Position numbers and translations under genes: made by a program
Notes under the pieces: model-generated
What the model was told of the DNA's origin: nothing
The model's database searches: none
The model's input: the letters and a program-made list of their open reading frames with translations, nothing else
In this document: one piece after another, positions 54,788 through 64,000 of the stretch
Position numbering within the stretch: the stretch's first letter is position 1
How the letters are laid out: every line of letters starts with the position of its first letter
Origin: Serratia proteamaculans
GTDB lineage: Bacteria; Pseudomonadota; Gammaproteobacteria; Enterobacterales; Enterobacteriaceae
Direction of reading: 5' to 3'
Length of the DNA stretch: 64,000 nt
Assembly (NCBI RefSeq): GCF_013337185.1
Contig: NZ_SWDE01000002.1
Coordinates: forward strand, 372,001 to 436,000

Positions 54788-55762
54788 ATGACTAAAACTA
54801 ACCTGATCACCGGTTTCCTCGGCAGCGGTAAAACCACCACCATTCGTCACTTATTGGCTAGCAAACCGGAACATGAACGTTGGGCAGTGCTGGTGAATGA
54901 GTTTGGTGAAATTGGTATCGATGGCGCATTGCTGGCAGACAGCGGTGCGGTGTTAAAGGAGATCCCTGGCGGTTGCATGTGTTGTGTGAACGGCTTGCCG
55001 ATGCAGGTCGGGCTGAATATGCTGCTGCAACAGAGTAAACCTGACCGATTGTTGATCGAACCCACCGGCCTGGGTCACCCAAAACAGATCCTGTCCTTGC
55101 TGACGCAGGACAGCTATGCCGGTTGGATAGTTCTACAGGCTACCCTGTGCCTGTTGGACGCACGCCAGCTCAGCGAGCCGCGCTATCGGGAAAACGAAAA
55201 TTTCCGCGATCAACTGGCGGCGGCCGACGTTATTCTGGCCAGCAAATGCGACACCTATCAGCCGCAGGATCTGCTGGCCCTGCAGCAATGGGCAGAGCAG
55301 GATCCCCAGCAGCGACCGCTTTATCACATTCAACAGGGCCAGGCGGATATCGCTTTGCTGGACCTGCCTCGCACGAATCGCACAGAATTACCGAATGCTC
55401 AGCAGCATCATAGCCATGCCAAAAAGCAGGGCCTGGCGGCATTGCGACTGCCAGAAAATTCACGCTGGCGGCGCGCGCTCAATCAAGGGCAGGGATTTAC
55501 CAGCTGTGGCTGGATCTTTGACGCCGCCACGGTGTTCGATACCGTTGGCATTATGGAATGGATACGGCTGGCACCGGTTGAACGCGCCAAAGGCGTGGTA
55601 CGCATTGCTGAAGGCACGCTGTTGATCAACCGCCAGGGGCAAGATCTCAACATCGAAACCCGTCCTGTCGCACCACTGGACAGCCGAATTGAGCTGATTC
55701 ACAGCGATAACGCAGACTGGAACGCGCTGCAATCCAAGCTGTTTAACATTCGTTTAAGTTGA
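54788..55762 (+). CDS. yeiR: COG0523-family zinc-binding GTPase YeiR
   Basis: A 324-residue G3E GTPase, a putative metallochaperone. It has Walker A GFLGSGKTT (9-17), the metal-binding CxCC motif in GGCMCCVNG (Cys64, Cys66, Cys67), the switch motif IEPTGLGHP, the guanine-specificity-like SKCD and a histidine-containing C-terminal CobW domain. Matches E. coli YeiR in length and position before lpxT. AGGA precedes the ATG. Confidence 0.92.
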   Translation: MTKTNLITGFLGSGKTTTIRHLLASKPEHERWAVLVNEFGEIGIDGALLADSGAVLKEIPGGCMCCVNGLPMQVGLNMLLQQSKPDRLLIEPTGLGHPKQILSLLTQDSYAGWIVLQATLCLLDARQLSEPRYRENENFRDQLAAADVILASKCDTYQPQDLLALQQWAEQDPQQRPLYHIQQGQADIALLDLPRTNRTELPNAQQHHSHAKKQGLAALRLPENSRWRRALNQGQGFTSCGWIFDAATVFDTVGIMEWIRLAPVERAKGVVRIAEGTLLINRQGQDLNIETRPVAPLDSRIELIHSDNADWNALQSKLFNIRLS

Positions 55763-55813
55763 CGTATTTACCGTTAGCACCCTTTTATTATTAGACTTAC
55801 AACAGGTTATGCC

Positions 55814-56518
55814 ATGACTCGCCGCAATTTACCCTTCATCATCTTCTTCAATTTACTGGGCATTGCGCTGTTTCTGTCCTGGTACCTGCCGGTTAACCAC
55901 GGCTATTGGTTTACTCTGGACTCATCGATTTTCTTCTTCTTTAATCGTCATCTGGCGACGGATCCCGGTTTTCTGCATCTGGTGGCCATCACCAATAACC
56001 GGGCATTTGACGTAATTTCACTGGTCGCCATGGGGCTGCTGTACCTGTGCTTTTATCTGCAACAGGATGCTGCCGGTCGTCGTCGTTTGCTGGTAACCGG
56101 CGTTATCATGCTGCTGACCGGCGTGGTGCTGAACCAGCTTGGGCACCTGCTTCCGGTCAAGCACCCCAGCCCGTCGCTAAGTTTTGAGAATGTTAACCGC
56201 GTCAGTGAACTGACCGGCATTCCGACCAAAGACGCCTCCAGCGACAGCTTCCCTGGCGATCACGGCATGATGCTGATGATTTTCTCCTGCTTTATGCTGC
56301 GCTACTTTAACCGCCGCGCGTTTGCCGTCGCGCTGCTGATTACGGTGGTGTTTTCATTACCGCGGGTGATGATTGGCGCCCACTGGTTTACCGATATCGC
56401 CGTAGGTTCGCTGTCGGTGGTGCTGGTGGGGGCAAGTTGGTGCCTGATGACCCCACTCAGCGATGTGCTGATCCTGCGTCTTAACCGTATGCTGCCCGGC
56501 AAGCACCGCCCGGCCTAG
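55814..56518 (+). CDS. lpxT: Lipid A 1-diphosphate synthase LpxT (YeiU)
   Basis: LpxT transfers a phosphate from undecaprenyl pyrophosphate to lipid A position 1 on the periplasmic side of the inner membrane. The 234-residue PAP2-family protein has about six membrane segments and the three acid phosphatase motifs: LPVKHPSPS, SSDSFPGDHGMM and LPRVMIGAHWFTDIAVG. It is 51 bp after yeiR and may be co-transcribed. Length and position fit E. coli LpxT. Confidence 0.94.
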   Translation: MTRRNLPFIIFFNLLGIALFLSWYLPVNHGYWFTLDSSIFFFFNRHLATDPGFLHLVAITNNRAFDVISLVAMGLLYLCFYLQQDAAGRRRLLVTGVIMLLTGVVLNQLGHLLPVKHPSPSLSFENVNRVSELTGIPTKDASSDSFPGDHGMMLMIFSCFMLRYFNRRAFAVALLITVVFSLPRVMIGAHWFTDIAVGSLSVVLVGASWCLMTPLSDVLILRLNRMLPGKHRPA

Positions 56519-56932
56519 CCATAACCCACAGTTATGACCGGTAGGAGGCCGTTGGCCTCCTGATAAATGCCTCGCCGCTTGCTGTTTATTTCCGCATTAC
56601 CGCGTTAACGCTTCTGTCACCTAATTTCACGCAAAACCAACACAACGGACTATCAGCGTTTTTTATATGAAGATTTACATTATGTTACATCACAAATTCA
56701 TATATAAAAGGGGGGAAAAAGGCTCGCAATCCCCAATCCGTTACGGTAATCTCGGATGCGTTTGTGCCTGGTTTAACTCGACTCAGCATCAAATCCTCTA
56801 AAAGTGTGCGTTCCAGCACATTTTCAGCGGTATCTGATTGTCGATAAAGCAGGTGCAGATTAGTCTCGTTCCGTTTGGCATTTTTCAGGTAGCGACTGAC
56901 GTCGTTAAGGACTTCAAGGGAAAACAATAACA
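56519..56932. other. Intergenic region between lpxT and mepS
   Basis: These 414 bp hold a GC hairpin after lpxT (AGGAGGCC-GTT-GGCCTCCT, 56543-56561; no T-run) and then AT-rich DNA with a presumed long mepS leader. A minus-strand frame at 56685-56933 starts with TTG and has no ribosome binding site; it is not called. Confidence 0.5.
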
Positions 56933-57508
56933 ATGGTCAAATCTCAACCGTTTCTGAGATATTTTTTGCGGGTAGTACCTGCAATTGCCGCAGCGGTAAT
57001 GCTCTCCGCATGTAGCACGACACACACTTCGAACTTGAATAACGCACAAACTGAGATGCGTGCAGTTAATGACAAAGATGGTCTTTTACTGCAAGCCTCT
57101 CAGGATGAATTCGAAGCAATGGTCCGTAACGTTGACGTTAAGTCAAAAATTATGGATCAGTATGCAGACTGGAAAGGCGTTCGCTACCGTTTAGGCGGTG
57201 AAACCAAGCGCGGCATCGATTGCTCAGCGTTTGTACAGCGCACCTTCCGTGAACAGTTTGGCATGGACTTACCTCGTTCTACCTACGAACAGGAAGACCT
57301 CGGCAAGAAAATCTTGCGCACCAAACTGCGTCCTGGCGATCTGGTGCTGTTCCGCGCCGGCTCTACCGGACGCCATGTCGGCATCTATTTAGGTAACGAT
57401 CAATTCGTTCATGCCTCTACCAGCAGCGGCGTGATGATTTCGAAACTGAGCGATAACTACTGGAATAAACGTTATCGCGAAGCCCGCCGGGTGCTAACCA
57501 GCAGCTGA
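56933..57508 (+). CDS. mepS: Murein DD-endopeptidase MepS (Spr)
   Basis: MepS cuts peptidoglycan cross-links to allow insertion of new strands. The 191-residue product is an outer-membrane lipoprotein with lipobox LSAC (Cys27). It has an NlpC/P60 domain with catalytic Cys97 ([13 protein letters not shown]), His148 ([11 protein letters not shown]) and His160 (FVHASTSSG). Matches E. coli MepS (188 residues) and sits between lpxT and pdeN as in E. coli. A strong terminator follows. Confidence 0.96.
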   Translation: MVKSQPFLRYFLRVVPAIAAAVMLSACSTTHTSNLNNAQTEMRAVNDKDGLLLQASQDEFEAMVRNVDVKSKIMDQYADWKGVRYRLGGETKRGIDCSAFVQRTFREQFGMDLPRSTYEQEDLGKKILRTKLRPGDLVLFRAGSTGRHVGIYLGNDQFVHASTSSGVMISKLSDNYWNKRYREARRVLTSS

Positions 57509-57550
57509 TGGTGCAACCTTGATTGTCCTGAAGACCAAACGAGCGATAGA

Positions 57551-57577
57551 ACGCTGCCTCCGGGCAGCGTTTTTTTT
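57551..57577 (+). terminator. Terminator of mepS
   Basis: Stem ACGCTGCC / GGCAGCGT with a TCCG loop and eight T, 42 bp after the mepS stop. Confidence 0.95.
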
Positions 57578-57668
57578 GCGCCGTAACCCTCCTCCCCTCT
57601 CCCCATTATCAATTCACGGTATTTTCAACATTGCCTCTTTTTATTTCACAAGATTATTGGAGTGAACT

Positions 57669-57755
57669 ATGCCGACGATGAAAAATTCACCTATTATCGT
57701 CAAATGGGAAAACAGCGATAATGCCGGATTTAAACTATTATCAGCCATTAGATAA
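57669..57755 (+). CDS. Possible 28-residue small protein between mepS and pdeN
   Basis: A short frame encodes 28 residues (MPTMKNSPIIVKWENSD, then NAGFKLLSAIR). Its ATG is preceded by TTGGAGTG at a 6-nt spacing, one of the better ribosome binding sites in this part of the window. It lies after the mepS terminator and 97 bp before pdeN, in DNA otherwise without genes. It could be a small protein or a leader peptide for pdeN. No family was recognised and the frame could be chance. Confidence 0.35.
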   Translation: MPTMKNSPIIVKWENSDNAGFKLLSAIR

Positions 57756-57851
57756 ACGATGAATAATGACGACAACACCGTCATTGCGATATATTAGCCA
57801 GTCACTCTATAACAAAAACAAATTGATACGCCGTGCTCAGGGGGCAGATTT

Positions 57852-59438
57852 ATGGGCTTGAAAAGGGCATTTGCACGCCACGTCTCGCATAGACGACGCA
57901 GCCTGGCGAAAAGCGGCATCGTGGCCCTGGTATTTTTTATCCTGTTTATGGCTATTACGCTTTCTTTGATTAGCCACCAGCGCACGCAATATCAAAGAGT
58001 GGTTGAGCAGCGCACCCAACAATTCACTAGCGACACTTTTAATGATCTAACGGAAGTCATGCGACAATTGATGCCGCTGACCGAACGTCCCTGTGCGACC
58101 AGCCAACCGGAGATTACCTATCAGGCCGCTTTTCATTCCGGTGTGCGCACCTTTATGCTGGTGAAAAATGGCTTTGCTTATTGCTCATCCGCCACCGGCG
58201 ATATGATGCTGGCGCTGAAAAACATCTATCCGGAAATCGACCAAAATCAGCGACTGGATCTCAAGTTGCAGCAAGGCACCCCACTGGTACCGGGAAAACC
58301 GGCGTTCGCGGTCTGGCTGCGTCAGCCTGGCAAGGAAGATAGCGGGATACTGGCCACGCTGGATATCGGCCTGATGCCTCAACATATGTTCAATGCCAGC
58401 CCCGACAAAACCCAGGGTATTGCCATTATCCTTGGCGATCGCGCCCTGACCAGTTTTAGCCAGAATCTGATGCCGGTAAACCAGTTACCGGACGAGCAAG
58501 CCGATCGCATCTCCATCGCCGGCACCCCGATGACCATAGTGTTTTATAACCAAAAACTGACGCCCAACGATATCCGCCTGACTCTGCTGGGTAGTCTGGT
58601 GCTGTCATTAATGATCGGCGTGCTGTGCTATTACATGCTGCTGCTGCGCCAAAGCCCGGAACGCGCACTGATGCGCGGCATCAAACGCAATGAGTTCTTT
58701 ATTGAGTATCAGCCGGTATTTCATACCCAATCCGGCTCCATTGGCGGGCTGGAAGCGTTGATCCGCTGGCAACACCCGATCGAAGGACGTATTCCGCCGG
58801 ATCTGTTTATCCCCTATGCCGAAACCGAAGGCCTGATAGTCCCGCTGACGCGCCACCTGTTCCGCCTGATTGCCGAAGATGCCCCCAGGCTGGCAACGGC
58901 CTTGCCACAGGGCGCAAAACTTGGCCTGAATATCTCCCCTTCCCATCTTAGCGCGCCATCCTTCCATCACGACGTGTACGAACTACTGGCGCAGTTACCG
59001 GGCAACTACTTCACGCTGGTGTTTGAAATTACCGAGCGCGGGATGGTGGAAGAAGGCAGTGCGCTGGCCGAGTTCGACTGGCTGCATCAGCAAGGCATTG
59101 AAATTGCCATCGATGATTTCGGCACCGGCCACAGCGCACTGATCTATCTGGAACGCTTTAGCATGGATTATCTGAAAATCGACCGCGGCTTCGTCAACTC
59201 TATCGGCCGGGATACGGTCACCGCCCCGGTACTGGACGCCGTCATTTCACTGGCCAAGAAGCTGAAAATGCAAACCGTGGCAGAAGGCGTGGAAACCGCC
59301 GAACAGTTGCACTTCCTGCAGGAACAGGACGTTAACTTTATGCAGGGGTATTATTTCAGCAAGCCGCTGAGTATCGATAACTTTGTGGCCTTCTGCAACG
59401 CCCATAGTGTCATGGATTATCAAACGCTAACGACCTGA
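57852..59438 (+). CDS. pdeN: c-di-GMP phosphodiesterase PdeN (Rtn; CSS-EAL)
   Basis: A 528-residue membrane enzyme degrading c-di-GMP. Two membrane segments (about 23-42 and 237-260) flank a periplasmic CSS domain with Cys81 and Cys111-Ser-Ser, known in this family to form a disulfide that controls activity. The C-terminal EAL domain has all key motifs: GGLEALIRW, LNISPSHL, VFEITERG, AIDDFGTGHSAL, LKIDRGFV and AEGVETAEQ. It should be active. Position before yejA is that of E. coli rtn/pdeN. GGGGGC lies 6 nt before the ATG. Confidence 0.94.
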   Translation: MGLKRAFARHVSHRRRSLAKSGIVALVFFILFMAITLSLISHQRTQYQRVVEQRTQQFTSDTFNDLTEVMRQLMPLTERPCATSQPEITYQAAFHSGVRTFMLVKNGFAYCSSATGDMMLALKNIYPEIDQNQRLDLKLQQGTPLVPGKPAFAVWLRQPGKEDSGILATLDIGLMPQHMFNASPDKTQGIAIILGDRALTSFSQNLMPVNQLPDEQADRISIAGTPMTIVFYNQKLTPNDIRLTLLGSLVLSLMIGVLCYYMLLLRQSPERALMRGIKRNEFFIEYQPVFHTQSGSIGGLEALIRWQHPIEGRIPPDLFIPYAETEGLIVPLTRHLFRLIAEDAPRLATALPQGAKLGLNISPSHLSAPSFHHDVYELLAQLPGNYFTLVFEITERGMVEEGSALAEFDWLHQQGIEIAIDDFGTGHSALIYLERFSMDYLKIDRGFVNSIGRDTVTAPVLDAVISLAKKLKMQTVAEGVETAEQLHFLQEQDVNFMQGYYFSKPLSIDNFVAFCNAHSVMDYQTLTT

Positions 59439-59527
59439 ATCTTTTAACTTCTTTACCCTGCGCAGCGGCAGTAAATGCTATGCTGGCCCAGATTTAATCG
59501 ACTTAACAGCAGGAGCTTACCGTCAAG

Positions 59528-61336
59528 ATGTCCGTGCGCGTTTTTGCTGCCCTGGTGCTCTCAGCACTGAGTTTTGGCCTGCAGGCCGAAACCCTCAATG
59601 AAAGTTACGCTTTCGCCCAACTCGGTGAGCCGAAATACGCCACCGATTTCAGCCATTATGACTACGTCAACCCGGCAGCACCCAAAGGCGGCGACGTTAG
59701 ACTGGCGGCGATTGGTACCTTTGACAACTTTAACCGCTATGCGCAACGTGGCGTACCCGGCGAGCGTACCGATGCGCTGTACGACAGCCTGTTCACTACC
59801 TCAGACGATGAAATCGGCAGCTACTACCCACTGATTGCCGAATCTGCCCGCTTCCCGGCCGATATGCGCTGGGTTGAAGTGGATATTAACGCTCGCGCCC
59901 GCTTCCACGATGGCACGCCCATCACCGCCGCCGACGTGGCCTTTACCTTCACCAAGTTTATGACCGAAGGCGTACCGCAGTTTCGCGTGGCGTATAAGGG
60001 CATATCGGTCAAGGCCATCTCACGCCTGACGGTGCGCATCGAATTTCCACAGCCGGATAAAGACAAGTTGCTCGGGCTGTTCAGCCTGCCCATTTTGCCG
60101 CAGAGCTTCTGGAAAGATCATAAGCTAAGCGAGCCACTGAGCACCCCGCCACTGAGCAGCGGCCCCTATAAAATCGCCAGTTATCGACTGGGCCAATACA
60201 TTACCTATCAACGGGTACGCGACTACTGGGCCGCCAACCTGCCGGTCAACCGCGGCCGCTTTAACTTCGACAGTATCCGCTACGACTACTATCTGGATGA
60301 CAAAGTCGCACTGGAGGCCTTCAAGGCCGGTGCCTATGACTTCCGCATCGAGGGGTCGCCAAAAAGCTGGGCGACCCAGTACCAGGGCGGCAATTTCGCC
60401 CGTAACTACATCATCAAACAGGATGAAACCAATCAGTCGGCGCAAAACACCCGCTGGATGGCCTTCAATATGCGGCGCCCTCTGTTCGCCGATCCTCGGG
60501 TGCGCGAAGCGCTCACGCTGGCTTTCGATTTCGACTGGATGAATAAGGCGCTGTATTACAACGCCTACCAACGAACCAATAGCTATTTCCAAAACACCCC
60601 CTACGCGGCCAGCGGCTATCCGGATGCGGCCGAACTGGCGCTGTTGGGCCCGCTGAAGGGCAAGGTGCCGGCGGAGGTCTTCACCAGTATCTACCAACCG
60701 CCGTCCTCTGACGGCAGCGGCAACGATCGGCAAAACCTGCTGAAAGCGACTCAGTTGTTGAAACAGGCCGGTTGGGAAGTCAAAAACCAGCAACTGGTGA
60801 ACAGCAAAACCGGCCAGCCATTCAGCTTCGAACTGATGTTGCTGAGCGGCAGCAACTTCCAGTACGTCTTGCCGTTTCAGCACAACCTGAAACGACTGGG
60901 CATTGATATGCAGATCCGTGAAATCGACATATCCCAATTCACCAAGCGCATGCGCGACGGTGATTTCGATATGATGCCGACGGTTTATATGGCAATGCCG
61001 TTCCCTGGTTCAAGTCTTGAGACGCTCTGGGACTCCAAATACATTAACTCCAGCTGGAATATTCCCGGCGTCACCGATCCAGCCGTCGATAGCCTGGTCA
61101 GGCAGATCGCCGCGCATCAGGGCGACGAAAAAGCCCTGCTGCCACTGGGCCGCGCACTGGATCGGGTACTTACCTGGAACAGGTATATGTTGCCGATGTG
61201 GTATTCCAACCACGACCGCTATGCCTACTGGGACAAATTCTCTACGCCGTCGATCCGTCCGGCCTACGTGATTGGTTTCGATAACTGGTGGTTCGACGTT
61301 AACAAGGCGGCGCGTTTGCCGGCTCAACAACAATAA
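59528..61336 (+). CDS. yejA: Peptide ABC transporter periplasmic binding protein YejA
   Basis: A 602-residue family 5 binding protein with a signal peptide ([16 protein letters not shown]). Typical segments are [60 protein letters not shown] and [20 protein letters not shown]. In E. coli, YejABEF takes up peptides, including the antibiotic microcin C. AGGAG lies about 12 nt before the ATG. First gene of the yejABEF operon; yejB follows after 10 bp. Confidence 0.94.
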   Translation: MSVRVFAALVLSALSFGLQAETLNESYAFAQLGEPKYATDFSHYDYVNPAAPKGGDVRLAAIGTFDNFNRYAQRGVPGERTDALYDSLFTTSDDEIGSYYPLIAESARFPADMRWVEVDINARARFHDGTPITAADVAFTFTKFMTEGVPQFRVAYKGISVKAISRLTVRIEFPQPDKDKLLGLFSLPILPQSFWKDHKLSEPLSTPPLSSGPYKIASYRLGQYITYQRVRDYWAANLPVNRGRFNFDSIRYDYYLDDKVALEAFKAGAYDFRIEGSPKSWATQYQGGNFARNYIIKQDETNQSAQNTRWMAFNMRRPLFADPRVREALTLAFDFDWMNKALYYNAYQRTNSYFQNTPYAASGYPDAAELALLGPLKGKVPAEVFTSIYQPPSSDGSGNDRQNLLKATQLLKQAGWEVKNQQLVNSKTGQPFSFELMLLSGSNFQYVLPFQHNLKRLGIDMQIREIDISQFTKRMRDGDFDMMPTVYMAMPFPGSSLETLWDSKYINSSWNIPGVTDPAVDSLVRQIAAHQGDEKALLPLGRALDRVLTWNRYMLPMWYSNHDRYAYWDKFSTPSIRPAYVIGFDNWWFDVNKAARLPAQQQ

Positions 61337-61346
61337 GGAGTCTGCG

Positions 61347-62441
61347 ATGGCGGCTTATCTGATTCGCAGACTGTTGCTGATTATCCCGACCCTGTGGGCG
61401 ATCATCACCATTAACTTTTTTATCGTGCAGATCGCTCCCGGTGGCCCGGTCGACCAGGCGATTGCCACTATCGAAATGGGCCAGAGCAGCGGCTTCGGCG
61501 GTGGCGGTTCAGGTGAAGGCCTGGGGCACGCACGTATTGGTGTCGGCAGTGCGACAGATAGCCAATACCGTGGCTCACGCGGGCTGGATCCCGAGGTGAT
61601 CGCCGAGATCACCAAACGCTATGGCTTCGACAAACCGTTGCATGAGCGCTATTTCACCATGTTATGGAACTACATGCGCCTGGACTTCGGGGACAGTCTG
61701 TTCCGCGGCGCATCGGTGATGCAACTGGTGGGTCATAGTCTGCCGGTATCCGTCACGCTGGGGCTGTGGAGCACGCTGATTATCTACCTGGTGTCGATCC
61801 CGCTGGGGATCCGTAAAGCCGTTCATAACGGCAGCGCCTTCGATACCTGGAGCAGCACCCTGATTATCATCGGCTATGCCATCCCGGCCTTCCTGTTCGC
61901 GATTTTGATGATCGTGCTGTTCGCCGGTGGCAGCTACCTCGACTGGTTCCCGTTGCGCGGTCTGGTTTCCAGCAATTTCGATACCCTGCCGTGGTATGGC
62001 AAGATTACCGATTACCTGTGGCATATCACGCTGCCGGTGCTGGCGACGGTGATTGGTGGCTTCGCCACCCTGACCATGCTGACCAAAAACTCATTCCTCG
62101 ATGAGATCCGCAAACAATATGTGGTCACCGCGCGCGCCAAAGGGCTGGACGAGAACAAGATCCTTTACCGCCACGTGTTCCGCAACGCCATGCTGCTGGT
62201 GATCGCCGGCTTCCCGGCGACCTTTGTCAGCATGTTTTTCACCGGCTCATTGCTGATCGAGGTGATGTTCTCGCTCAACGGGCTGGGGTTGCTGGGCTAT
62301 GACGCCACCCTGCAGCGCGATTACCCGGTGATGTTCGGCACGCTGTATATCTTCACCCTGATTGGCCTGCTGTTGAATATCCTTAGCGATATCACCTATA
62401 CCCTGGTCGATCCGCGCATTGATTTCGAGGCCCGCCAATGA
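61347..62441 (+). CDS. yejB: Peptide ABC transporter permease YejB
   Basis: A 364-residue permease of the DppB type, beginning [20 protein letters not shown]. It has a periplasmic glycine-rich loop (about 49-75), six membrane segments and the EAA-like coupling loop [20 protein letters not shown]. The ATG at 61347 has AAGGAG upstream. Overlaps yejE by 4 bp. Confidence 0.94.
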   Translation: MAAYLIRRLLLIIPTLWAIITINFFIVQIAPGGPVDQAIATIEMGQSSGFGGGGSGEGLGHARIGVGSATDSQYRGSRGLDPEVIAEITKRYGFDKPLHERYFTMLWNYMRLDFGDSLFRGASVMQLVGHSLPVSVTLGLWSTLIIYLVSIPLGIRKAVHNGSAFDTWSSTLIIIGYAIPAFLFAILMIVLFAGGSYLDWFPLRGLVSSNFDTLPWYGKITDYLWHITLPVLATVIGGFATLTMLTKNSFLDEIRKQYVVTARAKGLDENKILYRHVFRNAMLLVIAGFPATFVSMFFTGSLLIEVMFSLNGLGLLGYDATLQRDYPVMFGTLYIFTLIGLLLNILSDITYTLVDPRIDFEARQ

Positions 62442-63463
62442 GTCGCTTAAGCCCGATCAATCAGGCACGCTGGGCACGTTTTTGCCGCAACCGCCGTGGC
62501 TATTGGTCGCTGTGGATTTTTCTGGTGCTGTTTATCCTCAGCCTGGGCGCCAACCTGATCGCCAACGACCGGCCGCTACTGGTGCGCTACCAGGGCAGCC
62601 TGTACCTGCCGTTTATTATCGACTACAGCGAAACCACCTTCGGCGGCGAGCTTAATACCGCCACCGACTATCAGGATCCGTTCGTCATAAAACAGATCGA
62701 CAGCCACGGCTGGGCAGTTTGGCCACCGATTCGCTTCAGTTACGACACCATCAACTTCGCCACCGAGGTGCCCTTCCCCTCGGCCCCTTCGCGCCAAAAC
62801 CTGTTGGGTACCGACGGTAACGGCAGCGACGTACTGGCCCGCGTGCTGTATGGCTTTCGTATTTCGATGCTGTTCGGGCTGGCGCTGACGCTGTTTTCCA
62901 GCGTAATTGGCGTCTGTGTCGGTGCCATACAGGGTTACTACGGCGGACGTGTGGACTTGTGGGGGCAGCGCTTTATTGAAGTGTGGTCCGGTATGCCGAC
63001 GCTGTTTTTGATTATTCTGCTGTCGAGCATCGTACAACCCAATTTCTGGTGGCTGCTCGGCATCACCATTTTGTTTGGCTGGATGAGCCTGGTGGGCGTG
63101 GTACGCGCCGAGTTCCTGCGCACCCGTAACTACGACTACATCCGCGCCGCACGCGCCATGGGGGTACAGGATCGGGTCATTATGTACCGGCATATGCTGC
63201 CCAATGCCATGGTGGCGACGCTGACCTTCTTGCCGTTTATCCTGTGCGGGTCCATCACTACCCTGACCTCCCTCGACTTCCTGGGCTTTGGCCTGCCGAT
63301 CGGTTCTCCGTCGCTCGGCGAACTGTTGCTGCAGGGTAAAAACAACCTGCAGGCGCCGTGGCTCGGCATCACCGCGTTCCTGGTGTTGGCGGTGTTGCTG
63401 TCTTTACTCATTTTTATTGGCGAAGCGGTACGCGACGCCTTTGACCCCAGCAAGGCGTATTGA
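62438..63463 (+). CDS. yejE: Peptide ABC transporter permease YejE
   Basis: A 341-residue DppC-type permease. It has an N-terminal membrane anchor, a periplasmic domain of about 90 residues ([20 protein letters not shown]), then five membrane segments with [20 protein letters not shown] and the coupling loop [20 protein letters not shown]. Translationally coupled to yejB; yejF starts 1 bp after its stop. Confidence 0.94.
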   Translation: MSRLSPINQARWARFCRNRRGYWSLWIFLVLFILSLGANLIANDRPLLVRYQGSLYLPFIIDYSETTFGGELNTATDYQDPFVIKQIDSHGWAVWPPIRFSYDTINFATEVPFPSAPSRQNLLGTDGNGSDVLARVLYGFRISMLFGLALTLFSSVIGVCVGAIQGYYGGRVDLWGQRFIEVWSGMPTLFLIILLSSIVQPNFWWLLGITILFGWMSLVGVVRAEFLRTRNYDYIRAARAMGVQDRVIMYRHMLPNAMVATLTFLPFILCGSITTLTSLDFLGFGLPIGSPSLGELLLQGKNNLQAPWLGITAFLVLAVLLSLLIFIGEAVRDAFDPSKAY

Positions 63464-63464
63464 T

Positions 63465-64000
63465 ATGGCTAGCACTCCTTTGCTTTCAATTCAGGATCTC
63501 GGTGTGGCTTTCCGCCAGGGTGAGCAACTCAATCAGGTCGTCAGCGGGCTTTCACTGCAGATAGAAAAGGCTGAAACGCTGGCACTGGTGGGAGAGTCCG
63601 GTTCGGGAAAAAGCGTCACTGCGCTGTCGGTGCTGCGCCTGCTGCCTTCACCACCGGTGGTCTATACCGGCGGTGATATCCGGTTCAACGGCAGTTCGTT
63701 ACTGCATGCGCCTGAGGCTGAACTGCGCAAGGTGCGCGGCAACCAGATATCGATGATCTTTCAGGAGCCGATGGTGTCACTCAATCCCTTGCATACCATT
63801 GAGAAACAGCTGGCGGAAGTGCTGGCGCTGCATCGCGGTATGCGGCGTGACGTCGCACGCGGTGAGATTATTCAATGTCTGGATCGCGTAGGTATTCGCA
63901 ATGCCAAAGGTCGGTTGAAAGACTACCCGCATCAACTCTCCGGCGGCGAGCGCCAGCGGGTGATGATCGCCATGGCGGTGTTAACCCAGCCCAAGCTGCT
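63465..64000 (+). CDS. yejF: Peptide ABC transporter ATP-binding protein YejF, N-terminal part
   Basis: The gene runs off the right edge; about 178 codons are visible. The first ATPase domain shows Walker A GESGSGKSVTALSV, a Q-loop MIFQEPMVSLNPLHT and the signature LSGGERQRVMIAMAVL. YejF carries two fused ATPase domains of the DppD/DppF type, so about two thirds of the protein should lie beyond the window. Confidence 0.93.
   Translation, partial: MASTPLLSIQDLGVAFRQGEQLNQVVSGLSLQIEKAETLALVGESGSGKSVTALSVLRLLPSPPVVYTGGDIRFNGSSLLHAPEAELRKVRGNQISMIFQEPMVSLNPLHTIEKQLAEVLALHRGMRRDVARGEIIQCLDRVGIRNAKGRLKDYPHQLSGGERQRVMIAMAVLTQPKL

Noticed and set aside
56685..56933. 82-codon minus-strand frame upstream of mepS
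   Set aside because: Starts with TTG, lacks a ribosome binding site, and covers the expected mepS leader and promoter. It could be revisited if conserved.

Overview
The window is a chromosomal segment of a Serratia-like member of the Enterobacterales. This rests on gene content and order, not on a database search. Many proteins match Escherichia coli proteins almost throughout (PlaP, PuuA, LysP, SbcB, YeiH, Nfo, FruBKA, SetB, EfpL, LpxT, MepS, YejABEF), and the order follows the E. coli yee and yei-yej regions. The genes between these landmarks (torYZ beside fruB, uxuA beside yeiQ, an extra AmiD-type amidase, puuA/puuR beside plaP) fit Serratia better than E. coli. Most of the DNA looks moderately GC-rich. 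The stretch at about 6.6-10.4 kb and a few intergenic regions are visibly AT-richer.

Layout: 1-255 is the C-terminal end of a LacI-type regulator, followed by a small LpxO-like hydroxylase gene. A complete branched-chain amino acid ABC operon runs leftward (livK-H-M-G-F, 986-6050). A tRNA-Asn with a strong terminator follows (6530-6646). Next comes an accessory block (6826-10356): a DUF3916-like gene, then five leftward genes for GrpB, a GNAT acetyltransferase, FosA, a thymidylate-kinase-like protein and a membrane protein. A LysR regulator is divergent from an M20 amidohydrolase and a lone amino acid binding protein (10517-13604). tmaR and yeeA begin the E. coli-like yee region. Then come a signal-less AmiD-type amidase divergent from a CI/LexA-type repressor with palindromic operators, an acyl-reductase-like SDR, two tiny genes, sbcB, and the polyamine genes plaP, puuA and puuR.

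From 24.9 to 31.7 kb lie two ABC importers without binding-protein genes, a sugar type and an iron-siderophore type. They flank a Fur-box-associated TonB receptor. A degenerate GGDEF membrane protein precedes lysP-yeiE/yeiH-nfo. A DinJ/YafQ-type toxin-antitoxin pair sits between nfo and fruBKA, which carries two Cra operators. A Nudix gene and torYZ separate fruB from setB-yeiW. mtr carries a TrpR-like operator. Then follow efpL, uxuA divergent from yeiQ around an UxuR/ExuR-like operator, a short pilin-like orphan, yeiR, lpxT, mepS, a possible 28-residue ORF, the CSS-EAL phosphodiesterase pdeN, and yejABE with the start of yejF cut by the window edge.

How the genes work together: most of the window is nutrient import and its control (Leu/Ile/Val, putrescine, lysine, tryptophan, fructose, hexuronates, iron, peptides), with envelope maintenance (mepS, lpxT, LpxO-like, amidase) and anaerobic respiration (torYZ). 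No CRISPR array, transposase, integrase or prophage structural gene was seen. The least explained parts are the tRNA-Asn-linked block, the repressor/amidase intergenic region, the toxin-antitoxin overlap and the catalytically degraded GGDEF protein.
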